Origin: CAZNQW01 sp964575225
GTDB lineage: Bacteria; Chloroflexota; Anaerolineae; JAAYZQ01
DNA length: 8,746 nucleotides
Reading direction: 5' to 3'
NCBI GenBank assembly: GCA_964575225.1
Contig: CAZNQW010000166.1
Location: 1-8,746, forward strand
Shown: positions 1-4,724 of the stretch, piece after piece
How the letters are laid out: every line of letters begins with the position of its first letter
How positions within the stretch are numbered: the stretch's first letter is position 1
The notes under the pieces: model-generated
Database searches by the model: none
Seen by the model: only the letters and a program-made list of their open reading frames with translations
What the model was told of the DNA's origin: nothing
Translations under genes and position numbers: made by a program

Positions 1-54
1 TGTGGGGGTGCCCGCGCACCCCCACACCCCGCGCCGGGGGCCTAACGCCCCCGG
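1..54. repeat. Two adjacent perfect inverted repeats
   Basis: Positions 1-11 are perfectly complementary to 16-26, giving an 11-bp stem with a 4-nt loop. Positions 34-41 pair with 47-54, giving an 8-bp stem with loop CTAAC. Both are very GC-rich and neither is followed by a T-run on either strand, so they are not clear intrinsic terminators. They may be 3' structures of a gene left of the window or an interspersed repeat. No protein gene is visible in 1-158. Confidence 0.6.
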
Positions 55-107
55 GCCCCTCGAAATCGGTGCGTTGCCCGGTCGATCACCGTAGAGTTGG
101 CCCCACC

Positions 108-148
108 TGCGTACCTTGATACGCATGGGGCACCCCTCGCGGGTGCCC
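108..148. repeat. Inverted repeats at the 3' end of the methyltransferase gene
   Basis: TGCGTA (108-113) pairs with TACGCA (120-125), and GGGCACCC (128-135) pairs with GGGTGCCC (141-148) around loop CTCGC. The second hairpin starts 10 nt beyond the methyltransferase stop codon on the minus strand, where a terminator would be expected. No T-run follows it on that strand, so a termination role is only possible. The hairpins themselves are exact. Confidence 0.5.
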
Positions 149-158
149 AAGATGGGGG

Positions 159-1001
159 TCAGCGCCAGTTTTTGACCAGGAGCTCGCCCACAGCGCCCCG
201 TTTGGTGGGGTCCGAGTTGATCGGCCTGGGGGCCTGCACCGTCACCTGGGGATAGTCCCGATAGAGTTCTTGCACCAGATCGGTGGCCGAGTTGCTAAGC
301 ATCACGTGACAGCCGCGCCGATCCAACTGCCGGAAGGCCTGGGCCAAGCGCTGCTGCTCCTCGACGCCAAAGCTCCGGCGTGTATAGCTGGTAAAGTTGG
401 CCGTGGACGAAAGGGGGTGGTAGGGTGGGTCAAAGTAGACCAGGTCGCCGGGTTCAGCCAGGGTCAGGCAATGCTCAAAATCGGCCACCAGCAAGGTCAC
501 CCCTTGCAGCGCTTTGTGGACGGCACGCAGGTTGGCGGCATCGCATACCTTGGGGTTGCGGTGGCGACCAAAGGGCATGTTGGCCTGCCCCTTGCGGTTC
601 ACCCGATACAGCCCGTTGTAGCACACGCGGTTGAGAAAGAGAAAGCGGGCCGCCCGCTCCACGCCGGTCCGGTGGGCGTAGGTCGGCGCCCGGTCCCAGG
701 CGCGCACCTCGTAGTAATAGTCGGCATCGGTCTTGTGCCGATCGTGCACTTCCAGGGCGGCGATCAGCTCCTCCACATCATGCTGGATGACGCGGTAGCT
801 ATTGATCAGTTCCTCCAAGTGATCCATCAGGAACACCGGCTTGCCCTGCAAGCGCCCCTGGCGGTGCAGGTGGAAAAAGACCGCCCCTCCCCCGACGAAC
901 GCCTCGATATAGCGGCCCACGTCCGCAGGAAAGTGGGGTTCGTACTGGGCCAGGAGCCGGGCCTTGCCGCCGGCCCACTTGACAAAGGGAGAAGCGGTCA
1001 T
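159..1001 (-). CDS. D12-class (Dam-like) N6-adenine DNA methyltransferase
   Basis: Predicted enzyme of 280 aa that transfers a methyl group from S-adenosylmethionine to N6 of adenine in a short DNA target. The N-terminus has the family opening FVKWAGGK (residues 6-13), the SAM-binding motif EAFVGGGAVFF (33-43) and a DHLEELINSY segment (60-69) like the acidic motif of the family. The catalytic motif IV is DPPY (191-194). The C-terminus INSDPTKRG...GELLVKN (261-277) is typical. The length matches Dam-family enzymes. I chose ATG at 1001: GAGGAGG at 1019-1013 lies 11 nt upstream, and the frame's earlier ATG at 1094 sits on the promoter -35. No restriction endonuclease is visible beside it, so it may be an orphan regulatory or protective methylase, or the partner may lie outside the window. 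The target sequence cannot be read from the protein, so I assign no symbol. Confidence 0.93.
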   Translation of the reverse strand: MTASPFVKWAGGKARLLAQYEPHFPADVGRYIEAFVGGGAVFFHLHRQGRLQGKPVFLMDHLEELINSYRVIQHDVEELIAALEVHDRHKTDADYYYEVRAWDRAPTYAHRTGVERAARFLFLNRVCYNGLYRVNRKGQANMPFGRHRNPKVCDAANLRAVHKALQGVTLLVADFEHCLTLAEPGDLVYFDPPYHPLSSTANFTSYTRRSFGVEEQQRLAQAFRQLDRRGCHVMLSNSATDLVQELYRDYPQVTVQAPRPINSDPTKRGAVGELLVKNWR

Positions 1002-1065
1002 CGATGGTGGAACCTCCTCGCAGATCGATCCTGGAGCGGATGGTTGGGTAGAGCATGCCGAGATC

Positions 1066-1094
1066 ATTATACCTGCTTTGATCGGCGCTGACAA
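1066..1094 (-). promoter_or_regulatory. Sigma70-type promoter for the methyltransferase
   Basis: On the minus strand, TTGTCA (1094-1089, 5 of 6 to consensus) is followed by a 17-nt spacer and a perfect TATAAT (1071-1066). Transcription would start near 1059, leaving a leader of about 58 nt before the ATG at 1001. This also argues that the longer reading frame beginning at 1094 is not translated. Confidence 0.75.
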
Positions 1095-1158
1095 AAAGGG
1101 TGGGCCGAGAGTCGCCCCGTCCGTTCAGGCTCGTGGATTTCCCATCTCGGTCGCGATT

Positions 1159-1186
1159 TTGAGGCCCCTTGTGAATCTGGTATAAT
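1159..1186 (+). promoter_or_regulatory. Extended -10 promoter for iorAB
   Basis: TTGAGG (1159-1164) is followed by a 16-nt spacer ending in TGG and then a perfect TATAAT (1181-1186), so this is a TGnTATAAT extended -10 element. The start point would be near 1193, about 25 nt before the GTG start of iorA. It points away from the methyltransferase promoter; the two -35 boxes are about 65 nt apart. Confidence 0.75.
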
Positions 1187-1204
1187 CAACGCAAGAGCAC
1201 CGAT

Positions 1205-1212
1205 GGAGGTGA
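1205..1212 (+). promoter_or_regulatory. Shine-Dalgarno sequence that fixes the iorA start at GTG 1218
   Basis: GGAGGTGA lies 5 nt before GTG at 1218. It falls inside the first codons of the longer reading that begins at ATG 1203, and no comparable site precedes that ATG. The GTG start also gives the protein opening (V/M)KKLLSGNEA, which is the usual beginning of IorA proteins. Confidence 0.8.
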
Positions 1213-1217
1213 GCACT

Positions 1218-3044
1218 GTGAAAAAGCTGTTGTCAGGCAACGAAGCGGTGGCCCGGGGGGCCTGGGAGGCCGGCGTCGCCGTTGCCTCGGCCTATCCCGG
1301 TACCCCCAGCACCGAGATTTTGGAGAATTTCGCGCGCTATCCCAACGTCTATGCCGAATGGGCGACCAACGAAAAGGTCGCCGTCGATGTGGCCGTGGGC
1401 GCGGCCTATTCGGGTCGGCGAGCCCTGTCCACCATGAAGCACGTGGGCGTCAACGTGGCCGCCGATTCGGTCTTTTACGCCTCGGCGACGGGCATCGAGG
1501 CTGGGTTGGTGATCGTCACGGCCGATGACCCTTCGATGCACTCTTCGCAAAACGAGCAGGACAACCGTCGCTACGCCAAGTTCACGCGCATTCCCTGCCT
1601 CGAACCGTCCGACAGTCAGGAAGCCAAAGACCTGACCATCGCCGCCTACGACCTGAGCGAGCAGTTCGACACCCCGGTCTTTTTGCGTATGACCACCCGC
1701 TTGTCCCACTCGAGCACAGTGGTGGAGCTGGGTGAGCAGCGGCAGGTTCCGCCTACGCGCGAGGATTTTCCGCGGGACCCGACCAAGTACGTGATGGTGC
1801 CGGCTAATGCCCGCAAAAAACACCGGGTGATCGAGGCGCGCACGGGGCAAATTGCCCAATTTGCCGAGACCTTTGCCTTCAACCGGGTGGAATGGGGCGA
1901 TCTCGATCTTGGCATTGTGACCTGCGGCGTGGCCTACCAGTACGCCCGCGAGGTCTTTCCTCGAGCCTCGATCCTGCGCCTGGGCATGACCTACCCCTTA
2001 CCGCCAGGCCTGGTCCGCGATTTTGCCAGCAAGGTGGATCGCCTGATCGTGATCGAGGAGCTGGATCCCTTCCTCGAAGAAGAGATCAAGCTGATGGGCA
2101 TTGCCTGCGAGGGCAAGAGCATCTTTCCCGCCTGGGACGAATTCAATCCCCAGGTGGTGCGCGAGAGCGCCATCGCCGCCGGGCTGCTGTCCGAATCGGC
2201 GCGGGCGGCGGCGCCCCCGGTGGAACTGCCCGAGATCCCGCCCCGCCCGCCTGTGTTGTGCCCTGGCTGCCCCCACCGGGCGATGTTTCATATTTTGAGC
2301 AAGCGCAAGGTGGCCGTCACCGGCGACATCGGTTGCTATACGCTGGGCTTGCTGCCACCCCTTTCGGCCATCCACACCTGCGGCTGTATGGGCGCCGGCA
2401 TCGGTGTGGCCCACGGCGCGGCCCGGGCTCAGGTCGGCGAGCGGATGGTGGCTGTCATCGGTGATTCCACCTTTTTCCACAGCGGTATGCCGGCCCTGGC
2501 CAATGTGGCCTACAACCGGAGCAATGTCATCACCATTATCTTTGACAACCGGATTACGGGCATGACCGGGCATCAGCAAAACCCTGGCACCGGCTATACC
2601 CTGCAGATGAAGGAGGTTCCCCCCCTGGAATTGGAGCCGATCGTCCGCGCCCTGGGCATCGACCAGGTCAAGACGGTGCCTGCTTTCAACGTCAAGGCTC
2701 TGGACGAGACCTTTAAGGAATATCTCGAGACGGAAGGCCCCTGCGTCCTTATCGCCCGAGCGCCCTGCGCCCTGCTGCCCAGCAGTCGCAAAGAGTGGCG
2801 GCCCTTGCAGGTGGTCGCCGACCGGTGCAACGGCTGCACCATGTGCTTCCGCATCGGCTGTCCCGCCATTTTCAAGAGCGACGAGCTGGACGCCAAAACC
2901 CAGCGACCCAAAGCGCTGATCGACGCCTCGCTGTGCACGGGGTGTGAGGTCTGCGCTCAGGTCTGCCCCCGCAAGGCGATCCTATTCCGCGATCAGATCG
3001 ATGCCGCGGTTGGGTCCGAATCCCCGGCAGGGAGGAACTCATGA
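1218..3044 (+). CDS. iorA: Indolepyruvate:ferredoxin oxidoreductase, alpha subunit
   Basis: Large catalytic subunit (608 aa from GTG 1218; 613 from ATG 1203) of the oxygen-sensitive cytoplasmic enzyme that decarboxylates aryl-pyruvates such as indolepyruvate to aryl-acetyl-CoA and reduces ferredoxin. The N-terminal half is the pyruvate:ferredoxin oxidoreductase-like pyrimidine-binding domain (YPGTPSTEI 26-34, NEKVAVDVAVGAAYSG 51-66). The second half starts at CPGCPHR (348-354) and carries the thiamine-diphosphate motif GDSTFFHSG...FDN (415-444). A C-terminal ferredoxin domain binds two [4Fe-4S] clusters: C537/C540/C543/C548, with the four-residue last gap I recall for IorA, and C573/C576/C579/C583. 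The stop codon overlaps the iorB start in ATGA, indicating translational coupling. No aryl-CoA ligase or aminotransferase gene is in the window. Length and domain order are normal for the family. Confidence 0.96.
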   Translation: MKKLLSGNEAVARGAWEAGVAVASAYPGTPSTEILENFARYPNVYAEWATNEKVAVDVAVGAAYSGRRALSTMKHVGVNVAADSVFYASATGIEAGLVIVTADDPSMHSSQNEQDNRRYAKFTRIPCLEPSDSQEAKDLTIAAYDLSEQFDTPVFLRMTTRLSHSSTVVELGEQRQVPPTREDFPRDPTKYVMVPANARKKHRVIEARTGQIAQFAETFAFNRVEWGDLDLGIVTCGVAYQYAREVFPRASILRLGMTYPLPPGLVRDFASKVDRLIVIEELDPFLEEEIKLMGIACEGKSIFPAWDEFNPQVVRESAIAAGLLSESARAAAPPVELPEIPPRPPVLCPGCPHRAMFHILSKRKVAVTGDIGCYTLGLLPPLSAIHTCGCMGAGIGVAHGAARAQVGERMVAVIGDSTFFHSGMPALANVAYNRSNVITIIFDNRITGMTGHQQNPGTGYTLQMKEVPPLELEPIVRALGIDQVKTVPAFNVKALDETFKEYLETEGPCVLIARAPCALLPSSRKEWRPLQVVADRCNGCTMCFRIGCPAIFKSDELDAKTQRPKALIDASLCTGCEVCAQVCPRKAILFRDQIDAAVGSESPAGRNS

Positions 3045-3631
3045 GTGGAAAAGGCATCAATTTCATGTTGGCGGGCGTCGGCGGACAGGGCACCATCCTG
3101 GCGAGCAATGTCCTGGCCGAGGTCGCCTTGGCCTCAGGCTTTGACGTAAAAAAATCCGAAGTGCACGGCATGGCTCAGCGGGGTGGCAGCGTGAACACCC
3201 ACGTGCGCTGGCACCCGCAACGGGTCCATTCGCCCCTTATCGGTCTGGGGGAGGCCGATTACCTTCTGGCCTTCGAGGAGGCGGAGGCGATCCGTTATGT
3301 AGAGTTTTTGAAGCCGGGAGGGGTGGCCATTGTGAATCAGCAGACCATCGAGCCCATCACGGTCACCTCGGGGGGCGCCCACTACCCCAGCCAGGCAGAG
3401 CTGGAAGCTGTGTATCGTCAAATTACCGACCAGATGGTCGTCGTGCCGGGCGAAGCCATCGCCCAGGAACTGGGCAATTCGCGGGTGGCCAACGTGGTGT
3501 TGCTCGGTGCCCTGTCTACTTTTCTGGATGTGCCGCAGGAAACCTGGCAACAGATCATCGAAGAACGGGTGCCTGTCCCTCATCGGGCCCTCAACGTCCA
3601 GGCCTTCCATCGGGGTCGCCAGGCCGTCTAA
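3041..3631 (+). CDS. iorB: Indolepyruvate:ferredoxin oxidoreductase, beta subunit
   Basis: Small gamma-domain subunit (196 aa) that completes the IorAB complex and contributes to CoA and substrate handling in the 2-oxoacid:ferredoxin oxidoreductase family. The opening GVGGQGTILASNVLA (12-26) and the segment KKSEVHGMAQRGGSV (37-51) are the family hallmarks. The start ATG overlaps the iorA stop by 4 nt, and GGAGG at 3031-3035 lies 5 nt upstream, so the two subunits are probably made in step. There are no cysteine clusters, as expected for this subunit. The length is usual. Confidence 0.95.
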   Translation: MSGKGINFMLAGVGGQGTILASNVLAEVALASGFDVKKSEVHGMAQRGGSVNTHVRWHPQRVHSPLIGLGEADYLLAFEEAEAIRYVEFLKPGGVAIVNQQTIEPITVTSGGAHYPSQAELEAVYRQITDQMVVVPGEAIAQELGNSRVANVVLLGALSTFLDVPQETWQQIIEERVPVPHRALNVQAFHRGRQAV

Positions 3632-3649
3632 TACAAGCCCCACCGGAAA

Positions 3650-3691
3650 CAAAAAAGAAACCCCCGGGTGTCCATGTGGGACCCGGGGGTT
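3650..3691 (-). terminator. Intrinsic terminator between convergent iorB and ferredoxin genes
   Basis: Positions 3659-3669 and 3681-3691 form a perfect 11-bp stem (arm AACCCCCGGGT) with an 11-nt loop. Read on the minus strand, the stem runs into TTTCTTTTTT (3660-3651), the T-run of a rho-independent terminator for the ferredoxin gene, whose stop ends 14 nt earlier. Read on the plus strand it lies 28 nt after the iorB stop and is followed only by a weak pyrimidine stretch, so termination of iorAB here would be less efficient. Confidence 0.85.
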
Positions 3692-3704
3692 CTGCCTTCT
3701 TGGG

Positions 3705-3872
3705 CTATTGTTCGATGATAGCTCCGTTGGGGCACTCGTCCACGCAGCTCAGGCATTCGATGCACACATCCTGGTCGATGACGTACTTGCCATCTCCCTG
3801 GCTAATCGCTTCCTGTGGACAGATCTCGGCGCAAGAGCCGCATTCGATGCAATCGTCCGTGATGATAACCAT
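3705..3872 (-). CDS. Small 2[4Fe-4S] ferredoxin (clostridial type)
   Basis: A 55-residue soluble electron carrier. It has two classic motifs: CIECGSCAEICP (C8, C11, C14, C18) and CIECLSCVDECP (C37, C40, C43, C47). Each binds one [4Fe-4S] cluster, the last cysteine of each motif serving the other cluster in known structures. The start ATG at 3872 is preceded by GAGGAGG (3889-3883, 10-nt gap). A longer frame up to 3986 crosses the promoter and adds 38 residues with no ferredoxin character, so I reject it. The gene converges on iorB and has its own strong promoter and terminator. IorAB enzymes pass electrons to ferredoxins of this kind, so it is a likely partner, though this is inferred from position only. 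Confidence 0.93.
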   Translation of the reverse strand: MVIITDDCIECGSCAEICPQEAISQGDGKYVIDQDVCIECLSCVDECPNGAIIEQ

Positions 3873-3927
3873 GGTCCAGAAACCTCCTCGTTTCGTCGAT
3901 ATGCTCGCCAATGGTGGCGGCCCTCTG

Positions 3928-3955
3928 ATTATACTCTGATTTCCGTGGGCGTCAA
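3928..3955 (-). promoter_or_regulatory. Sigma70-type promoter for the ferredoxin gene
   Basis: On the minus strand, TTGACG (3955-3950, 5 of 6 to consensus) is followed by a 16-nt spacer and a perfect TATAAT (3933-3928). The start point would be near 3921, about 49 nt before the ATG. This is one of the best promoter matches in the window and suggests strong expression. Confidence 0.8.
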
Positions 3956-4005
3956 CTTGAATTCCCAATGTGTCACCCATTCTCATTTTGGCAGTTCGTG
4001 AGTAC

Positions 4006-4098
4006 GACTCTACCCATTTGAGTGGCCCGGATCGCCGGAGGGCAGCCGGAGGCTCGGCGGACTCAGTTCGCGCGATCCGGCGGGAGCACTGTGGAGTC
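4006..4098. other. Possible multi-helix structured element, function unknown
   Basis: Three nested complementary segments could form one long hairpin. GACTCTAC (4006-4013) pairs with GTGGAGTC (4091-4098) with one G-T pair. AGTG (4021-4024) pairs with CACT (4087-4090). CCGGATCGC (4027-4035) pairs perfectly with GCGATCCGG (4072-4080). The 36-nt apical part may hold a small GCCG/CGGC stem. I see no convincing promoter for it on either strand and recognise no RNA family. It could be a small RNA, a DNA-level cruciform or the end of a mobile repeat. Confidence 0.35.
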
Positions 4099-4152
4099 AG
4101 AGTGGGCCCAATCTCGAATTACTGGCGCATGGGGCGCCCGTCTTGCTACAGG

Positions 4153-4181
4153 GTACGGGCGGGTTTCAAACCCGCCCGTAC
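4153..4181. repeat. 29-bp near-perfect palindrome, REP-like
   Basis: Positions 4153-4166 are the exact reverse complement of 4168-4181 around a single central C, giving 14-bp arms (half site GTACGGGCGGGTTT). The GGGCGGGTTT...AAACCCGCCC core resembles palindromes that I recall as recurring intergenic repeats in Chloroflexota and Cyanobacteria, though I cannot count copies from one window. A weaker hairpin follows directly (4180-4185 with 4193-4198). There is no T-run on either side, so it is not an evident terminator. Confidence 0.65.
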
Positions 4182-4198
4182 GGTTAAGCGAAAACCGT

Positions 4199-4248
4199 GC
4201 GGGATCGCTAGATTCCCGCGATTGTTGCGCCGAATTGGACAATTCGGC
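4199..4248. repeat. Two further perfect inverted repeats in the gene-free stretch
   Basis: GCGGGA (4199-4204) pairs with TCCCGC (4214-4219). GCCGAATTG (4229-4237) pairs with CAATTCGGC (4240-4248) across a 2-nt centre, a 9-bp-arm palindrome. With 4006-4098, 4124-4138 (GGCGC/GCGCC) and 4153-4198 they form a row of hairpins over about 240 bases. No protein-like reading frame with a ribosome site is present here, and 4249-4309 shows nothing I can name. Confidence 0.55.
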
Positions 4249-4309
4249 CCCGAGCAAATGAAGGCAGGGCACGATTTTGGCGGGACCCTACAAGATCCAG
4301 GGCACCGGT

Positions 4310-4338
4310 TTGCCAAAAGGGCCGCTTCATGGTAAAGT
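4310..4338 (+). promoter_or_regulatory. Candidate promoter for the glmS transcript
   Basis: TTGCCA (4310-4315, 5 of 6 to consensus) is followed by a 17-nt spacer ending in TGG and then TAAAGT (4333-4338, 4 of 6), an extended -10 arrangement. The start would be near 4345, about 60 nt upstream of the predicted ribozyme cleavage site. The match is weaker than the other promoters here, but its position is right. Confidence 0.5.
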
Positions 4339-4404
4339 GGGAACCAAGGAGGCACCCGGAGGGCCGAAAGACCAACGGTCGGCAAACGATTGTTCGGGGA
4401 AGAC

Positions 4405-4604
4405 AGCGCATGGGCCTTGCCCCACAGCGGAGCAAGGTTGACGAGGAGGAGGTTGCCCGTCGCAAGGCGGGACCAACGCCCGCCATCCCTGGATGGCTAG
4501 GCGGAAAATCGAGAGATCAGCGGATGCCTCCCGGACCCGGCCAGGTTCGTATCTTCCCCTCCTGAAGGTAAGCGCCCCGACAAACCCGTCGAGCAATCGG
4601 CGGC
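4405..4604 (+). ncRNA. glmS ribozyme (GlcN6P-activated self-cleaving riboswitch)
   Basis: RNA that cleaves the glmS leader when glucosamine-6-phosphate, the product of GlmS, binds; this lowers glmS expression. Cleavage is predicted between A4405 and G4406, at the start of GCGC. A helix follows: CCTTGC (4415-4420) with GCAAGG (4432-4437). Next comes the conserved core GTTGACGAGGAGGAGGTT (4437-4454). The P3 arm GGAGG (4448-4452) can pair with CCTCC. The inner block ATCGAGAGATCAGCGGATG (4508-4526) runs into CCTCCCGG (4527-4534). A further helix joins CGGACC (4532-4537) and GGTTCG (4544-4549). A P4-like helix may join 4574-4580 with 4597-4604. These blocks match Bacillus and Thermoanaerobacter glmS ribozymes as I remember them. 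An extra segment of about 52 nt (4455-4506) splits the P3 loop. It ends about 120 nt before glmS; the 3' boundary is approximate. Confidence 0.93.
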
Positions 4605-4653
4605 CCAAAAGGCAAGCGTATTGGCCCACCCATCCCGTAGCCACCCCTATCCA

Positions 4654-4700
4654 GGGCCGGTTGGTCCGGCCTGTTGGCCCATGGGGCGTGGCTGCGCCAC
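4654..4700 (+). other. Hairpins in the glmS leader after the ribozyme
   Basis: GGCCGG (4655-4660) pairs with CCGGCC (4666-4671), and GTGGC (4688-4692) pairs with GCCAC (4696-4700). They lie between the ribozyme and the Shine-Dalgarno AGGAGG (4711-4716) of glmS and leave the latter free. They could protect the 5' end of the cleaved transcript or be part of an extended 3' domain of the ribozyme. No T-run follows, so they are not terminators. Confidence 0.4.
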
Positions 4701-4724
4701 ACTTGATCTCAGGAGGAATGGAAA

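Noticed and set aside
270..1091. Long plus-strand open frame opposite the methyltransferase
   Set aside because: It is antisense to a gene with clear catalytic motifs, has no recognisable domain and has no ribosome site. It follows from high GC at codon third positions.
1002..1094. 31-residue N-terminal extension of the methyltransferase
   Set aside because: It would start on the -35 box of the promoter, upstream of the predicted transcript start. The ATG at 1001 has GAGGAGG in front and matches the family's N-terminus.
3873..3986. 38-residue N-terminal extension of the ferredoxin
   Set aside because: It spans the TTGACG/TATAAT promoter and shows no ferredoxin sequence. ATG 3872 has a good ribosome site.
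4034..4050. CCGGAGGGCAGCC-like stretch reminiscent of the signal recognition particle RNA tip
   Set aside because: The conserved GGAAGG...GAGCA loop arrangement and the paired arms of that RNA are not present. The likeness is short and GC-driven.
4153..4248. CRISPR array
   Set aside because: The palindromes differ from each other and are not separated by regular spacers.
3970..4335. Open frames in both directions across the ferredoxin-glmS gap
   Set aside because: They are disrupted by perfect palindromes, lack ribosome sites and have arginine-rich composition without any domain.
4544..4553. GGTTCGTATC, resembling a tRNA T-loop
   Set aside because: There is no acceptor, D or anticodon arm around it. 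It is explained as the 3' strand of a ribozyme helix (CGGACC with GGTTCG).
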